Assembly (NCBI GenBank): GCA_964639225.1
Contig: CAZXCK010000005.1
Span: forward strand, 10,835 to 74,834
Direction: 5' to 3'
Length of the DNA stretch: 64,000 nucleotides
Source: CAZXCK01 sp964639225
Lineage (GTDB): Bacteria > Chloroflexota > Anaerolineae > Aggregatilineales > Phototrophicaceae
Positions 40,823 to 49,010 of this stretch are shown here, piece by piece. The position numbers and the translations under genes were made by a program. Each line of letters opens with the position of its first letter. Position 1 is the first letter of the stretch. The notes beneath the pieces are model-generated. The model was not told where the DNA came from, did not search any database, and saw only the letters and a list, made by a program, of their open reading frames with translations.

Positions 40823-42811
40823 TCAGATATCCAGATTGCGGACGCGCTTGGCGTGCGTCTGGATGAAGCGGCGGCGTGGCGGGACACTGCTGCCCATCAG
40901 CATATCGAACACGCGATCAGCCTCGGCAGCGTCTTCGATTGTCACCTGTAGCAGGGTGCGCGTCTCCGGATCCATGGTGGTATCCCAGAGCTGGTCGGCG
41001 TTCATCTCGCCCAGACCTTTGTAACGCTGCACGTTGACCTTCTCTGGCGTGGCGTACTTCTTGAGTGCCTTGGTCAGTAGCTGCTGTTCGTTGAGACCGG
41101 GTTCGGCGTAGATGTATTCCAGGTCTTTGCCGTTCTTCAGCCGGTAGATGGGCGGTTGGGCGATATACAGATGCCCGCTCAGGATCAGTGGTTGCATGTG
41201 ACGGAAGAAGAATGTCAGCAGCAGGGTGCGGATGTGGCTGCCGTCTACGTCGGCGTCAGTCATGATGATGACACGGTTGTAGCGCAGTTTTTCCACCTGG
41301 AAGTCGTCGCTGATACCAGTGCCCAACGCGGAGATCAGCGCCTTGATTTCGTTGTTATCCAGGATTTTGTCCAGGCGGGCACGCTCGGTATTGAGGATTT
41401 TGCCTCGCAGCGGCAGAATCGCCTGGAAGTGGCGGTCGCGGCCCTGCTTGGCGGTGCCACCCGCCGAGTCGCCCTCGACGATGTAAATTTCGCTGCCGTC
41501 ACCGTGCCGCGAACAGTCGGCCAGTTTGCCGGGCAGGGTGCTGCTCTCCAGCAGGCTGGGACCGCCGCGCACCAGATCGCGGGCCTTGCGAGCCGCTTCA
41601 CGGGCGCGCTTGCTGGTCATACATTTGTCGATGATGCGGCGCGCCTCGCGCGGGTTGAGTTCCAGAAATTCCTGAAACGACTCGGCGACAACCTGCGAAA
41701 CGACGCCCTGTACTTCAGGATTCAGCAGCTTGACTTTGGTCTGGCTCTCGAACTGTGGGTCCGGATGTTTGACACTGACGATGGCCGTCAGCCCTTCGAG
41801 TGTGTCGTTACCGCTGAAGTTGGCGTCTTTTTCCTTGAGCAGGCCGGCTTTGCGCGCATGGCGGTTAATCACGCTGGTGATGGCCGAGCGCAGGCCGGTC
41901 AGGTGCGCGCCGCCGTCCGGCGTGGCGATGGTGTTGGCGAAGGCCAGTTCGGTGACGGTCGACGAGTCGGTGTACTGGAAAGCCGTCTCCACACCGATGG
42001 TGAATGGCGTTTTGCCGTCTGGCGCCAGATCGACTTCGCGCTCGCCGTAGACCGGCTCGTGGAGCGCGGCGCGGTTGCGGTTAAGATAACGGACGAATGA
42101 ATGGAGACCGCCTTCAAAATAGAAGGTCATTTCGCGGGGGATGGGCTTCACCCGTTCGTCGCGCAGGGTAATCGACACGCGGCGGGTGACGAAGGCCATC
42201 TCGCGGAAGCGCTGCGCTAGCGTGGTGTAGCTAAACTCGTTGAGGTCCATAACTGTGAAGTCGGGCACGAAGGTTGTCCGCGTGCCGGTGCCTTCGCCGG
42301 GTTCCAGTTTGCGAATCTTGCTCACTGGGCCAGTGGGGACGCCGCGCGCGTATTCCTGCTGCCACAGATGGCCGTCGCGGAACACCTCGACTCTGGCCCA
42401 CTCTGACAGGGCGTTGACCGCCGAAACACCAACGCCATGCAGACCACCGCTGACCTTATAGGCGTCGCTGTCGAATTTACCGCCCGTGCCGACCTGTGTC
42501 ATGACCATCTCCAGAGTGGAGATGCCTTCGGTCTTGTGGATGCCGACCGGGATACCCGCCCCGTTGTCGGTGACGGATACGATGTGGTCGTCGTGCAGGG
42601 TGACGGTGATCTGATCGCAACGACCGGCCAGCGCCTCATCGACTGAGTTATCAACGACCTCGTGAATGAGGTGATGCAGCGCCCTGATATCGGTGCCGCC
42701 CACGTACATACCCGGCCTCTTGCGGATATGCTCCATTGGGTTCAAACGGACGATGCTTTGCTCGTCGTAGGCATGGACTGGCCCGGGACGGCCTGTTGGT
42801 TTATCCGTCAT
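40823..42811 (-). CDS. gyrB: DNA gyrase subunit B
   Basis: ATPase subunit of gyrase (or a close topoisomerase IV type), 662 aa. The start ATG at 42811 has GAGG nine bases upstream; a longer frame to 42859 has no ribosome site. The GHKL ATPase region has RKRPGMYVGGTDIRALHHLIHEVVDNSVDEALAG, VTDNGAGIPV and GGLHGVGVSAVNALS. The transducer region and a TOPRIM domain follow, with VEGDSAGGTAKQGRDRHFQAI and LPLRGKILN. MTDADVDGSHIRTLLLTFF carries the Mg2+ Asp triad. The C-terminal YKGLGEMNADQLWDTTMDP is typical. ParE is an alternative from the short length, but context-free patterns favour GyrB. gyrA is not in the window. Confidence 0.93.
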   Translation of the reverse strand: MTDKPTGRPGPVHAYDEQSIVRLNPMEHIRKRPGMYVGGTDIRALHHLIHEVVDNSVDEALAGRCDQITVTLHDDHIVSVTDNGAGIPVGIHKTEGISTLEMVMTQVGTGGKFDSDAYKVSGGLHGVGVSAVNALSEWARVEVFRDGHLWQQEYARGVPTGPVSKIRKLEPGEGTGTRTTFVPDFTVMDLNEFSYTTLAQRFREMAFVTRRVSITLRDERVKPIPREMTFYFEGGLHSFVRYLNRNRAALHEPVYGEREVDLAPDGKTPFTIGVETAFQYTDSSTVTELAFANTIATPDGGAHLTGLRSAITSVINRHARKAGLLKEKDANFSGNDTLEGLTAIVSVKHPDPQFESQTKVKLLNPEVQGVVSQVVAESFQEFLELNPREARRIIDKCMTSKRAREAARKARDLVRGGPSLLESSTLPGKLADCSRHGDGSEIYIVEGDSAGGTAKQGRDRHFQAILPLRGKILNTERARLDKILDNNEIKALISALGTGISDDFQVEKLRYNRVIIMTDADVDGSHIRTLLLTFFFRHMQPLILSGHLYIAQPPIYRLKNGKDLEYIYAEPGLNEQQLLTKALKKYATPEKVNVQRYKGLGEMNADQLWDTTMDPETRTLLQVTIEDAAEADRVFDMLMGSSVPPRRRFIQTHAKRVRNLDI

Positions 42812-42933
42812 GTGTTGATTCCTCACCTGATTCGTCAATACGTGAGATGTTATTTGCAATCAAAAAGGCGTACTTTTTCGGGATGGGTGTGCGTCCGAAT
42901 TTCCGCCTGAAAAAGAAGTCTCTTCTTCATTAA

Positions 42934-42962
42934 ATTATACCGCACTGTAGAAACAGCGGCAA
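42934..42962 (-). promoter_or_regulatory. Promoter of gyrB
   Basis: On the minus strand TTGCCG (42957-42962) and a perfect TATAAT (42934-42939) are separated by exactly 17 bp. The predicted transcript begins near 42927, giving a leader of about 115 nt. Confidence 0.65.
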
Positions 42963-43000
42963 TAGGCGTTTATAACGGAATCCTACAGAGGGAGTCTCGC

Positions 43001-43030
43001 TTGACAATGGCTGGGGGTCGCTTATACAAT
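43001..43030 (+). promoter_or_regulatory. Promoter of tRNA-Arg
   Basis: A perfect TTGACA (43001-43006) is followed by TATACA (43023-43028, 16 bp) or TACAAT (43025-43030, 18 bp), ending about 17 bp before the mature tRNA start. Confidence 0.75.
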
Positions 43031-43046
43031 GCGCTTGAATTAACCC

Positions 43047-43123
43047 GCCTCCGTAGCTCAGTCGGATAGAGCAGGAACCTTCTAAGTTCAAGGTCGTAGG
43101 TTCGAGTCCTACCGGGGGCGCCA
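43047..43123 (+). tRNA. tRNA-Arg (anticodon TCT)
   Basis: A 77-base cloverleaf with CCA encoded. The acceptor stem GCCTCCG (43047-43053) pairs with CGGGGGC (43113-43119), with one T-G wobble; discriminator G at 43120. The D stem is GCTC/GAGC. The anticodon loop CTTCTAA (43079-43085) carries TCT, reading AGA codons and by wobble AGG. The T arm is GTAGG/CCTAC with loop TTCGAGT. The first pair of the anticodon stem is a G-A mismatch (43074 with 43090); the other four pairs are intact. The strong promoter upstream and terminator-like stem downstream support a real gene. Confidence 0.93.
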
Positions 43124-43130
43124 GACAACA

Positions 43131-43170
43131 AACAAGCGACATCCGATTTGCTGGATGTCGCTTGTTGTTT
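43131..43170. terminator. Terminator-like stem between tRNA-Arg and the BTAD regulator gene
   Basis: A perfect 14-bp stem (43131-43144 with 43153-43166, arms AACAAGCGACATCC and complement) with an eight-base loop, followed by GTTTGC. The T run is short, but the stem is strong and lies between convergent genes. Confidence 0.65.
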
Positions 43171-43187
43171 GCTGGTAGATCGTTGGT

Positions 43188-44501
43188 TTATGCCATGATC
43201 TCCTGATACAGTGAGGAAGTCGCCGTTTCTGGCTCTCGGTTAAGCGTCTTTAGCTCGGCGGCGAGCTGCTGGTAGTGAGCAGCGGCTTCGCTGCGACGTC
43301 CCAACCGGTTGTAGAGCTGCATCACCTCGCGGTGGACATCCTCGCGATTCGGGTCCTGGACCAGCCCTTTCTGCAGCAGCGCCAACGCCTGTTCGTGACG
43401 GCCTCGCTCCTGCCAGACGCGCGCCATCTCGGTGAGAGCTTCCAGATAACCGGCGCAGAAATCGACACGGCGCTCGGTGATCCAGGGATCGTTATGGCCC
43501 TGCAGGAACGGTCCCCGGTAGAGGTTGGTAGCCCGTTCCCAGGCGCTCATGCGCTCGTCGATGCTGCTTCCGGTGTCGCGTGCGTTCATCAGCAGGCTGG
43601 CGAACTCCATCACGTCGTAGTAAATCGACATCTCTGGATTGATGCGATAGTAGCCGTCCTCGTGGATGAGTACGTCGTGATCCAGGGCTTTGTGCAGGCG
43701 TCGTTTGGTCACATGAAAGACATTGACCGCCTGATCGGGTTCGAGTTCCGGCCAGAATGCCTGGCAGATTTCGGAGCGGGTGATCACCGGGCGGTCCAGC
43801 GCGAAGAAGAACAGCAACCGGGGCAGATGGCCTTCCCAGCTATCGACCGGTAAGCTTTCAGATAGAACGAATCCCGGCCCCAAAGCATAGACTTCCAGCA
43901 GTTTTTCGTCTGCTGGTGTTGGCTTGTTGGCACCGTTTTCGGATTGGTTGTAGAAGCCGTCGTAGATGATGCGCTCGTCCTGAAGCAGGACCGCCCGCCG
44001 CTGCGCGATCATCGACACCCAGGGCAGGCGGGGAAGCGTGCGGCTGTTGACGACCAGGCGGCAATGATCTGGCAGGAAATTGGAGAGCCGTTCGACAAAG
44101 CGCTGAATGTCGTCGGATGCGTCGCTGCGGTCATATTCGTCAAGCACCAGGATAAATCGCTCGGATGAGATTTCGGCGAGGTCCTTGATAAAGGTCGTTA
44201 GTACCAGGTCGAAATGATCTTCCGGTTTCTCGTAGACATTTTGCGGTAAGATGTTAATATGCCGCCCGAATGTCGGGTGCTGGTTGGCCAGCGTGTGACC
44301 AATACTGGAGATGAAGGCCTGCAGGTTGATGTCGTCCGGCCCCATCGCGTAGTAAAACACGTTGAGGTCCGGTGTGTTGATGAGTCGGGCGATCAGCATC
44401 GACCGGTAGCGACTGTGTGGATGCAGCAGGATGATTCTGGCTGTATCGAGTTGTTGCAGAAATGTCTGGTATGAATGATCGATTAGTCGATGGAGTTGCA
44501 T
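43188..44501 (-). CDS. BTAD-domain transcriptional regulator with degenerate STAND-like ATPase region
   Basis: A 437-aa regulator. Residues about 20-215 resemble the NTPase half of MalT-like STAND regulators. They retain Walker B RFILVLDEYDRSD (Asp121, Glu122), but the Walker A position reads ILLHPHSRYRSML (24-36) with no GxxxxGK(S/T). A winged-helix region follows (about 225-290, LPRLLFFFALDRPVITRSEICQAFWPEL, KRRLHKAL). A bacterial transcriptional activation domain of TPR-like helices covers about 295-425 (DPNREDVHREVMQLYNRLGRRSEAAAHYQQL). This is the SARP/AfsR type. ATP binding is doubtful, so it may act as a constitutive or ligand-gated DNA-binding protein. Its start ATG has a promoter at 44546-44574, and it is divergent from the next gene. 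Confidence 0.87.
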   Translation of the reverse strand: MQLHRLIDHSYQTFLQQLDTARIILLHPHSRYRSMLIARLINTPDLNVFYYAMGPDDINLQAFISSIGHTLANQHPTFGRHINILPQNVYEKPEDHFDLVLTTFIKDLAEISSERFILVLDEYDRSDASDDIQRFVERLSNFLPDHCRLVVNSRTLPRLPWVSMIAQRRAVLLQDERIIYDGFYNQSENGANKPTPADEKLLEVYALGPGFVLSESLPVDSWEGHLPRLLFFFALDRPVITRSEICQAFWPELEPDQAVNVFHVTKRRLHKALDHDVLIHEDGYYRINPEMSIYYDVMEFASLLMNARDTGSSIDERMSAWERATNLYRGPFLQGHNDPWITERRVDFCAGYLEALTEMARVWQERGRHEQALALLQKGLVQDPNREDVHREVMQLYNRLGRRSEAAAHYQQLAAELKTLNREPETATSSLYQEIMA

Positions 44502-44545
44502 GGGTCTGTCTACCCTTGTTACTCAGTTTTATGCGTCATAATCTA

Positions 44546-44574
44546 ATTATAACAATTAGGCGCAAACTTGCTAA
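44546..44574 (-). promoter_or_regulatory. Promoter of the BTAD regulator gene
   Basis: On the minus strand TTAGCA (44569-44574), 17 bp, then a perfect TATAAT (44546-44551) preceded by TG one base upstream. Transcription would start about 38 bp before the ATG. Confidence 0.6.
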
Positions 44575-44663
44575 TGATTCGTTAGCTGTGTTTTACAGGA
44601 AACTGTCGGATAACAAGGTAAGTTAGTTGTTTGCTCGTGGTGTTGTAGCCGTGGAGGGTAAAA

Positions 44664-45218
44664 TTGCCGATGCGAGGCGCTGAAGAACGTCCGGGCAGGC
44701 CGCTGGGTGTTATTCTGGCGATTGTGGCCAGCGTGCTGCTCTACACGATCGTACCGCTGCTTCTTGTGGGGCAGGTGCTGCTGGTGGAGCAGCATTTTAC
44801 CCGCATGGAGCCGGCAATTCCAGTTGATGGCGAAACAATTGTGCCGGCTATGTCCGGTGGTGATCTGCGCGGCGGTATCACCGACTGGCATCTGATTCTG
44901 CAATCGGCGCTGGCGCTGGGGTTCCTGGCGCTGGCGGCGGCGGCGTGGCGGGGCAGGCCGCCTATGATGCGTTATGTGTTCAGCGGGGCAGTCGTTCTGC
45001 TGACACTGCTCACTCTGGTTCCCATGCTGTGGCCCGGTGTATTTAACGCCAGTCAGGACCTGAGCGGCGGCTCGCTGGACGACGCGCTGCGATCGCTGGG
45101 ATTTGCCCAGGCGGCGATGTATATTGTGGTGCCGGTGTATGTGGTGTGGTATCTCAACCGGGGGCCGGCGCGAGCTTTCTTTCGCGGTTACTATCTGCCG
45201 CCGCCGGACGGTCAATAA
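44664..45218 (+). CDS. Polytopic membrane protein of unknown function
   Basis: A 184-aa protein with about four membrane helices (about 14-38 VILAIVASVLLYTIVPLLLVGQVLL, 79-94 LALGFLALAAAAW, 105-123 VFSGAVVLLTLLTLVPMLW, 150-165 MYIVVPVYVVWY). The segment between helices 1 and 2 is hydrophilic. I recognise no family. Start: TTG at 44664, six bases after GGAGGG, or the ATG at 44670. The gene is divergent from the BTAD regulator and convergent with fadD. It may be part of a small membrane complex, but nothing in the neighbourhood says so. Confidence 0.75.
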   Translation: MPMRGAEERPGRPLGVILAIVASVLLYTIVPLLLVGQVLLVEQHFTRMEPAIPVDGETIVPAMSGGDLRGGITDWHLILQSALALGFLALAAAAWRGRPPMMRYVFSGAVVLLTLLTLVPMLWPGVFNASQDLSGGSLDDALRSLGFAQAAMYIVVPVYVVWYLNRGPARAFFRGYYLPPPDGQ

Positions 45219-45247
45219 AAAGCCGGGCTGCGTATGGCAACCCGGCT
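45216..45247 (-). terminator. Rho-independent terminator of fadD
   Basis: On the minus strand AGCCGGG/CCCGGCT (45241-45247 with 45221-45227), extended by four more mostly paired bases inside, followed by TTTTTATT (45213-45220). It is 35-65 bp after the fadD stop and overlaps the end of the opposite gene. Confidence 0.75.
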
Positions 45248-45284
45248 GACCTGATATAGAAAGGGGTGCTGCGCAGTTCAGCAT

Positions 45285-47033
45285 CTAGCTGGACTCGCGG
45301 CTCTGCATTTCCATGAGGATCAACTCGCGGCGCAGTGTTTTGCCGACAGTGGTCTTAGGCAGCTCGTCGATGAAAGCGTAGCGGCGCGGGACTTCGTAAG
45401 GTGCCAGGTGTTTTTCGCAGTGAGCGATGAGTTCCTCGGCGGTGACGGACTGGCCCGGCTGAGTTACGATCCACGCTTTGAGGGCTTCCTGGCCTTCGCG
45501 TTCAGGGTGCGGCACGGCGGCCACGCCGACTTCCAGCACCGCCGGGTGATCTTTCAACACTTTCTCGACGGCGTTGGGATACACGTTAAAGCCGCCGATG
45601 AGCGCCATATCCTTTTTGCGGTCCACGATGTAGCAGTAACCGTCCTCGTCCATCGTGGCGATGTCGCCGGTGTACAGCCATAGTTTACCTTCGAATTCGC
45701 GCAGGGCGTTGTTGGTCTCGGTGGGCATGCCGTGATAGCCCTTCATCAGGTTTGGACCGTGAATAATCAATTCGCCCGGTTCGCCGATGGGCAGCACTGT
45801 CTGGCCGTCGTCCAGGCTGACAATGCGCAGCTCAATGTCCGGCAGCGGCAGCCCGATGGAACCGGTGCGGTTCTCGCCCAGCACCGGGTTGACATGGGTC
45901 GCCGTCGGCGCTTCGCTCATGCCAAAGCCTTCCATCAGAACGCCACCGCTCAAGCGCTCAAATTCGCGTTTGGTGGCGGGCGGCAGCGGCGCTGAACCAC
46001 TCACACACAGCCGCACCGATTTCAGGCTCATCTTGCCGGAGAGTACATCGGGATGGTTGTTGATGGCGTTGTAGAGAGCCGGCACACCGTGAAACAGCGA
46101 CGGTTTGAACTTGTCAATGACATCGACCACATCAGCGATGTCGCGTGGATTGGGAACCAGCACAATGCGCGATCCCATCATCATGGCCACGCTCAGAACG
46201 GCGATCATGCCGAACACATGGAACATCGGGATAGCACCCAGGAAAAGCTCCTCTTCGCCCGGTATGCCCTCCACCGACAGGAAAGCGTGTTCCTGCAGGG
46301 CATTGGCCACCAGCGCCCGGTGGGTAGACATGGCCGCTTTGGGAACGCCGGTGGTGCCGCCAGTGTACTGGAATATCGCCAGGTCGTCCGGCGTGACATT
46401 GGCGTTGGGTTTGCGCCCGGCGTAGCGCGTGAGCACATCCTGGAACCAGTGATCGCCGGATTGCAGCTTTTCGATGTAGTGACCGTCTTTTTTCTCACGG
46501 GCGATGGTAAACAGCGTGCGGGCCAGGCTGGGCAGATATTCCTTGATGTTGGCGACAATGATGTGTTTGATCTTCGTTTTGCTCTGGATGCTCTTGACGG
46601 TGTTATAGAACAGACTCATGGACAGCACAAATTCGGCGTCACAGTCGTTGATCTGGTATGCCATCTTGTCTGCCGGGTAGGTTGGATTGGTCGCCGCGAC
46701 GACACCGCCCGCCTTTAGGATGCCGTAAAAGCTGACGACGAAGGCCACGCTGTTGGGCATCACAATGGCGACGCGATCCCCTTTTTTCAGGCCCATGTCG
46801 ATGAGTCCGGCGGCCAGCGCGTCGGACAGGCGGTCGAGTTCCCCGTAGGTGGTCATGTTGGCCTTACGGCCCAGCAGCGGTAGTTTTGCACTGGTGATAA
46901 GCGCGACATTACCAGGGGATTTTTTGGCGTTTTCCGTTAGAAAGTGTGGCAGAGCGATTTCTGGATAGTCGATTGTGGCAGGAACCCCTTTATCGTAGGT
47001 TTTTAGCCAGGGTTTGTCGGCATACGTAACCAT
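45285..47033 (-). CDS. fadD: Long-chain fatty-acid-CoA ligase (AMP-forming)
   Basis: Adenylate-forming acyl-CoA synthetase of 582 aa. The start is the ATG at 47033, with GGAG eight bases upstream; a TTG at 47057 would add eight residues. Motifs: A3 YTGGTTGVPKAAM, A5 GFGMSEAPTATHVNPV, A7 YTGDIATMDEDGYCYIVDRKKDM, and the C-terminal A10 KTTVGKTLRREL with the catalytic Lys. LFLGAIPMFHVFGM is the usual A4 region. Residues about 30-90 hold the N-terminal acyl-CoA ligase lead. Several TATAAT-like boxes at 47078-47093 precede the gene, suggesting its own promoter. It lies 100 bp from a 4HBT thioesterase and probably acts with it in acyl-chain activation. Confidence 0.9.
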   Translation of the reverse strand: MVTYADKPWLKTYDKGVPATIDYPEIALPHFLTENAKKSPGNVALITSAKLPLLGRKANMTTYGELDRLSDALAAGLIDMGLKKGDRVAIVMPNSVAFVVSFYGILKAGGVVAATNPTYPADKMAYQINDCDAEFVLSMSLFYNTVKSIQSKTKIKHIIVANIKEYLPSLARTLFTIAREKKDGHYIEKLQSGDHWFQDVLTRYAGRKPNANVTPDDLAIFQYTGGTTGVPKAAMSTHRALVANALQEHAFLSVEGIPGEEELFLGAIPMFHVFGMIAVLSVAMMMGSRIVLVPNPRDIADVVDVIDKFKPSLFHGVPALYNAINNHPDVLSGKMSLKSVRLCVSGSAPLPPATKREFERLSGGVLMEGFGMSEAPTATHVNPVLGENRTGSIGLPLPDIELRIVSLDDGQTVLPIGEPGELIIHGPNLMKGYHGMPTETNNALREFEGKLWLYTGDIATMDEDGYCYIVDRKKDMALIGGFNVYPNAVEKVLKDHPAVLEVGVAAVPHPEREGQEALKAWIVTQPGQSVTAEELIAHCEKHLAPYEVPRRYAFIDELPKTTVGKTLRRELILMEMQSRESS

Positions 47034-47133
47034 TAGTTTGTCTCCGAATATGGACAATTTAGCACTATAACGCGAATATTATAGCTGATTATAAATCATA
47101 CCAGGGGTGCCCGCTATAATTCTTACAATGTAT

Positions 47134-47547
47134 TTAACTTTTCGCCCATTCCAGCCACATATCCGGCATGCGCGATACCTGGCCATCCTGCGAGATGCAG
47201 ATGTGCCGTGTATGGCCGGTGACGAGTAACTCGCGGCTGTTGGCATCCACGATCTCGTAGGCGAATGTCATGCCCCGGCTCTGGACGGTTTGCAACCAGG
47301 TGCGCACGGTAATCTCCTGCTCGTAGTGGGCAGGTTTGTGGTAGCGGGCGTGAACTTCGGCGACAATCAGGTAATAACCGGCTTTCTCGAAGTCGCTGTA
47401 AGGGCGGCCACGCTGGCGGGCATAGGCGCTGCGACCTTCTTCAAAAAAGACGATGAAATTGCTGTGATGGACGATACGCATGGCATCCGTCTCGGCGTAG
47501 CGAATGCGCAAGGTCGTCTCGGCAACGAATTGTGATACGTCGGACAA
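47134..47547 (-). CDS. Acyl-CoA thioesterase, 4HBT hot-dog fold (YbgC-like)
   Basis: Predicted thioesterase of 137 aa. The motif IRYAETDAMRIVHHSNFIVFFEEGR is the YbgC/FadM signature, with the catalytic Asp (TDAM) and the following His-His-Ser-Asn. The later HARYHKPAHYEQEITVRTWLQTV and VTGHTRHICIS complete a single hot-dog domain. The start is a TTG at 47547 with AGGAG seven bases upstream; no ATG start fits. It lies upstream of fadD on the same strand, with a gap and probable separate promoter. Acyl-chain length specificity is unknown. Confidence 0.88.
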   Translation of the reverse strand: MSDVSQFVAETTLRIRYAETDAMRIVHHSNFIVFFEEGRSAYARQRGRPYSDFEKAGYYLIVAEVHARYHKPAHYEQEITVRTWLQTVQSRGMTFAYEIVDANSRELLVTGHTRHICISQDGQVSRMPDMWLEWAKS

Positions 47548-47695
47548 GGCTGTTCTCCTGTCGTGCTGAGGTTTGTTTCCAGCATAGCGTTTCCTGCTCG
47601 AGGCGGCAATCCGCAGTTGTGTGCTGGCGACAGTGCTTGAGGTTTTGGGTGAATCTGGCTATGATGAACCCCAATTCTAATGGGCAGGATGGTTG

Positions 47696-48061
47696 ATGAG
47701 TGGCTCCAGGCAGATGACCGGCAAGCAGGGCGAGCAGGCTGCTGCCGCTTATCTAAGGCGGCAGGGTTATGCGATCGTGCAGATGAACTGGCGCTGCTCG
47801 ACGGGCGAGATCGACATCGTCGCGCGGCAGGGCGACGAGTGGGTGTTTGTCGAAGTGCGCAGCCGCTGGCGGGCGTCAACCGAGGCGGCTTTTGAAAGTG
47901 TATCGACGCGCAAACGTGAGCGCATGATACGCGCCGTTTATGCTTACCTGGCAGCGTTCGACATACCGGCGGATGCTGGTTGGCGGGTGGATGTCATCGC
48001 GGTCGCGCTCAACCCTGCCGGCGCGACGATTGAACACGTGGAGAACGCGCTTGACTGGTGA
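47696..48061 (+). CDS. yraN: YraN/UPF0102 family endonuclease-like protein
   Basis: A 121-aa protein of the YraN family, a restriction-endonuclease-like fold. GKQGEQAAAAYLRRQGYAIVQMNWR begins the domain. GEIDIVARQGDEWVFVEVRSRWR holds the D...ExK-like core (here ExR) and the family sequence. An ATG at 47696 has AGGA seven bases upstream. It overlaps miaA by 11 bp. The biological role is unclear in all bacteria; a link to genome maintenance is assumed. Confidence 0.9.
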   Translation: MSGSRQMTGKQGEQAAAAYLRRQGYAIVQMNWRCSTGEIDIVARQGDEWVFVEVRSRWRASTEAAFESVSTRKRERMIRAVYAYLAAFDIPADAGWRVDVIAVALNPAGATIEHVENALDW

Positions 48062-49004
48062 CCGCATCGCAGGTGGTGTGCCGCCGCTGCTGGTGATTCT
48101 GGGTCCGACGGCGGTTGGCAAAACCGGGCTGGCCCTGCAACTGGCTGAAGCGTTTGACGGTGAGATCGTCGGTGCGGACAGCCGGCAGATTTACCGTTAC
48201 ATGGACATTGGCACCGCCAAACCGACACCCGCCGAGCGGGCGCGTGTGCCGCATCATATGGTGGATATCATTGAGCCAGACGACTTTCTGACGCTGGCAC
48301 GCTACCAGCAGATGACCTACGCGGCGATCGACGACATTCACCGGCGAGGTCGGCTGCCACTGCTGGTGGGGGGTACCGGCCAGTACATTACGGCGGTCGT
48401 CGAGGGTTGGTCTATTCCGCAGGTCGCGCCCAATATGGCGCTGCGGAGTGAATTGGAAGCTTTCGCGGAGACTCACGGCGCCGAGGCGCTGTATCAGCGT
48501 TTACTGGCTGTTGATGCGGTGGCGGCGGCAAAAATCCACCCGAACAACGTGCGGCGGGTAGTCCGGGCGCTGGAAGTCTGCCTGGAAACGGGCCAGCCCA
48601 TCAGCGAGTTGCAGCGCAAGCGCCCGCCGAATTATCGTCTGCTGGAACTTGGCCTGACTCTGGAACGTCAGGCTTTGTATGCGCGCGCTGATCGTCGCAT
48701 CGACGCAATGATGGCCGCCGGTTTCCTGGACGAGGTGCGTGATCTGCTGTCGCGGGGCTATGATCGGCGGCTGCCGTCGATGAGCGGGTTGGGTTATGCG
48801 CAGCTCACCGAGCATCTGCTGGGGGATGTTACGCTGGATGAGGCTGTACAGAACACTAAAGCGGATACACGCGGGTTTATCCGGCGGCAGGAAACGTGGT
48901 TTCGCGGGCACGATAATGGCATTTTATGGCATAATGTGGATCATATCGAAGTGCAAGTGATGATCGAGCACATTCAGAATTGGTTGGATAGCAGCGTTAG
49001 TTGA
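48051..49004 (+). CDS. miaA: tRNA dimethylallyltransferase
   Basis: Adds a dimethylallyl group to A37 of tRNAs reading UNN codons; about 317 aa. The start appears to be the TTG at 48051 with GGAG upstream; a longer frame from 47940 lies inside yraN out of frame. Motifs are P-loop VILGPTAVGKTGLALQLA, GADSRQIYRYMDIGTAKPT, and then VPHHMVDIIEPDD, VGGTGQYITAVVEGW and the C-terminal KADTRGFIRRQETWFR. It is followed by an unknown anchored protein seven bases downstream. The tRNA-Arg(TCT) gene in this window is not a target, since it reads AGA. Confidence 0.94.
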   Translation: MTGDRIAGGVPPLLVILGPTAVGKTGLALQLAEAFDGEIVGADSRQIYRYMDIGTAKPTPAERARVPHHMVDIIEPDDFLTLARYQQMTYAAIDDIHRRGRLPLLVGGTGQYITAVVEGWSIPQVAPNMALRSELEAFAETHGAEALYQRLLAVDAVAAAKIHPNNVRRVVRALEVCLETGQPISELQRKRPPNYRLLELGLTLERQALYARADRRIDAMMAAGFLDEVRDLLSRGYDRRLPSMSGLGYAQLTEHLLGDVTLDEAVQNTKADTRGFIRRQETWFRGHDNGILWHNVDHIEVQVMIEHIQNWLDSSVS

Positions 49005-49010
49005 TGACTT

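Noticed and set aside
44571..45284. A 237-codon minus-strand reading frame opposite the small membrane protein
   Set aside because: It runs through a divergent promoter and the fadD terminator, and is Arg/His/Gln-rich. The opposite frame has a ribosome site and membrane helices.
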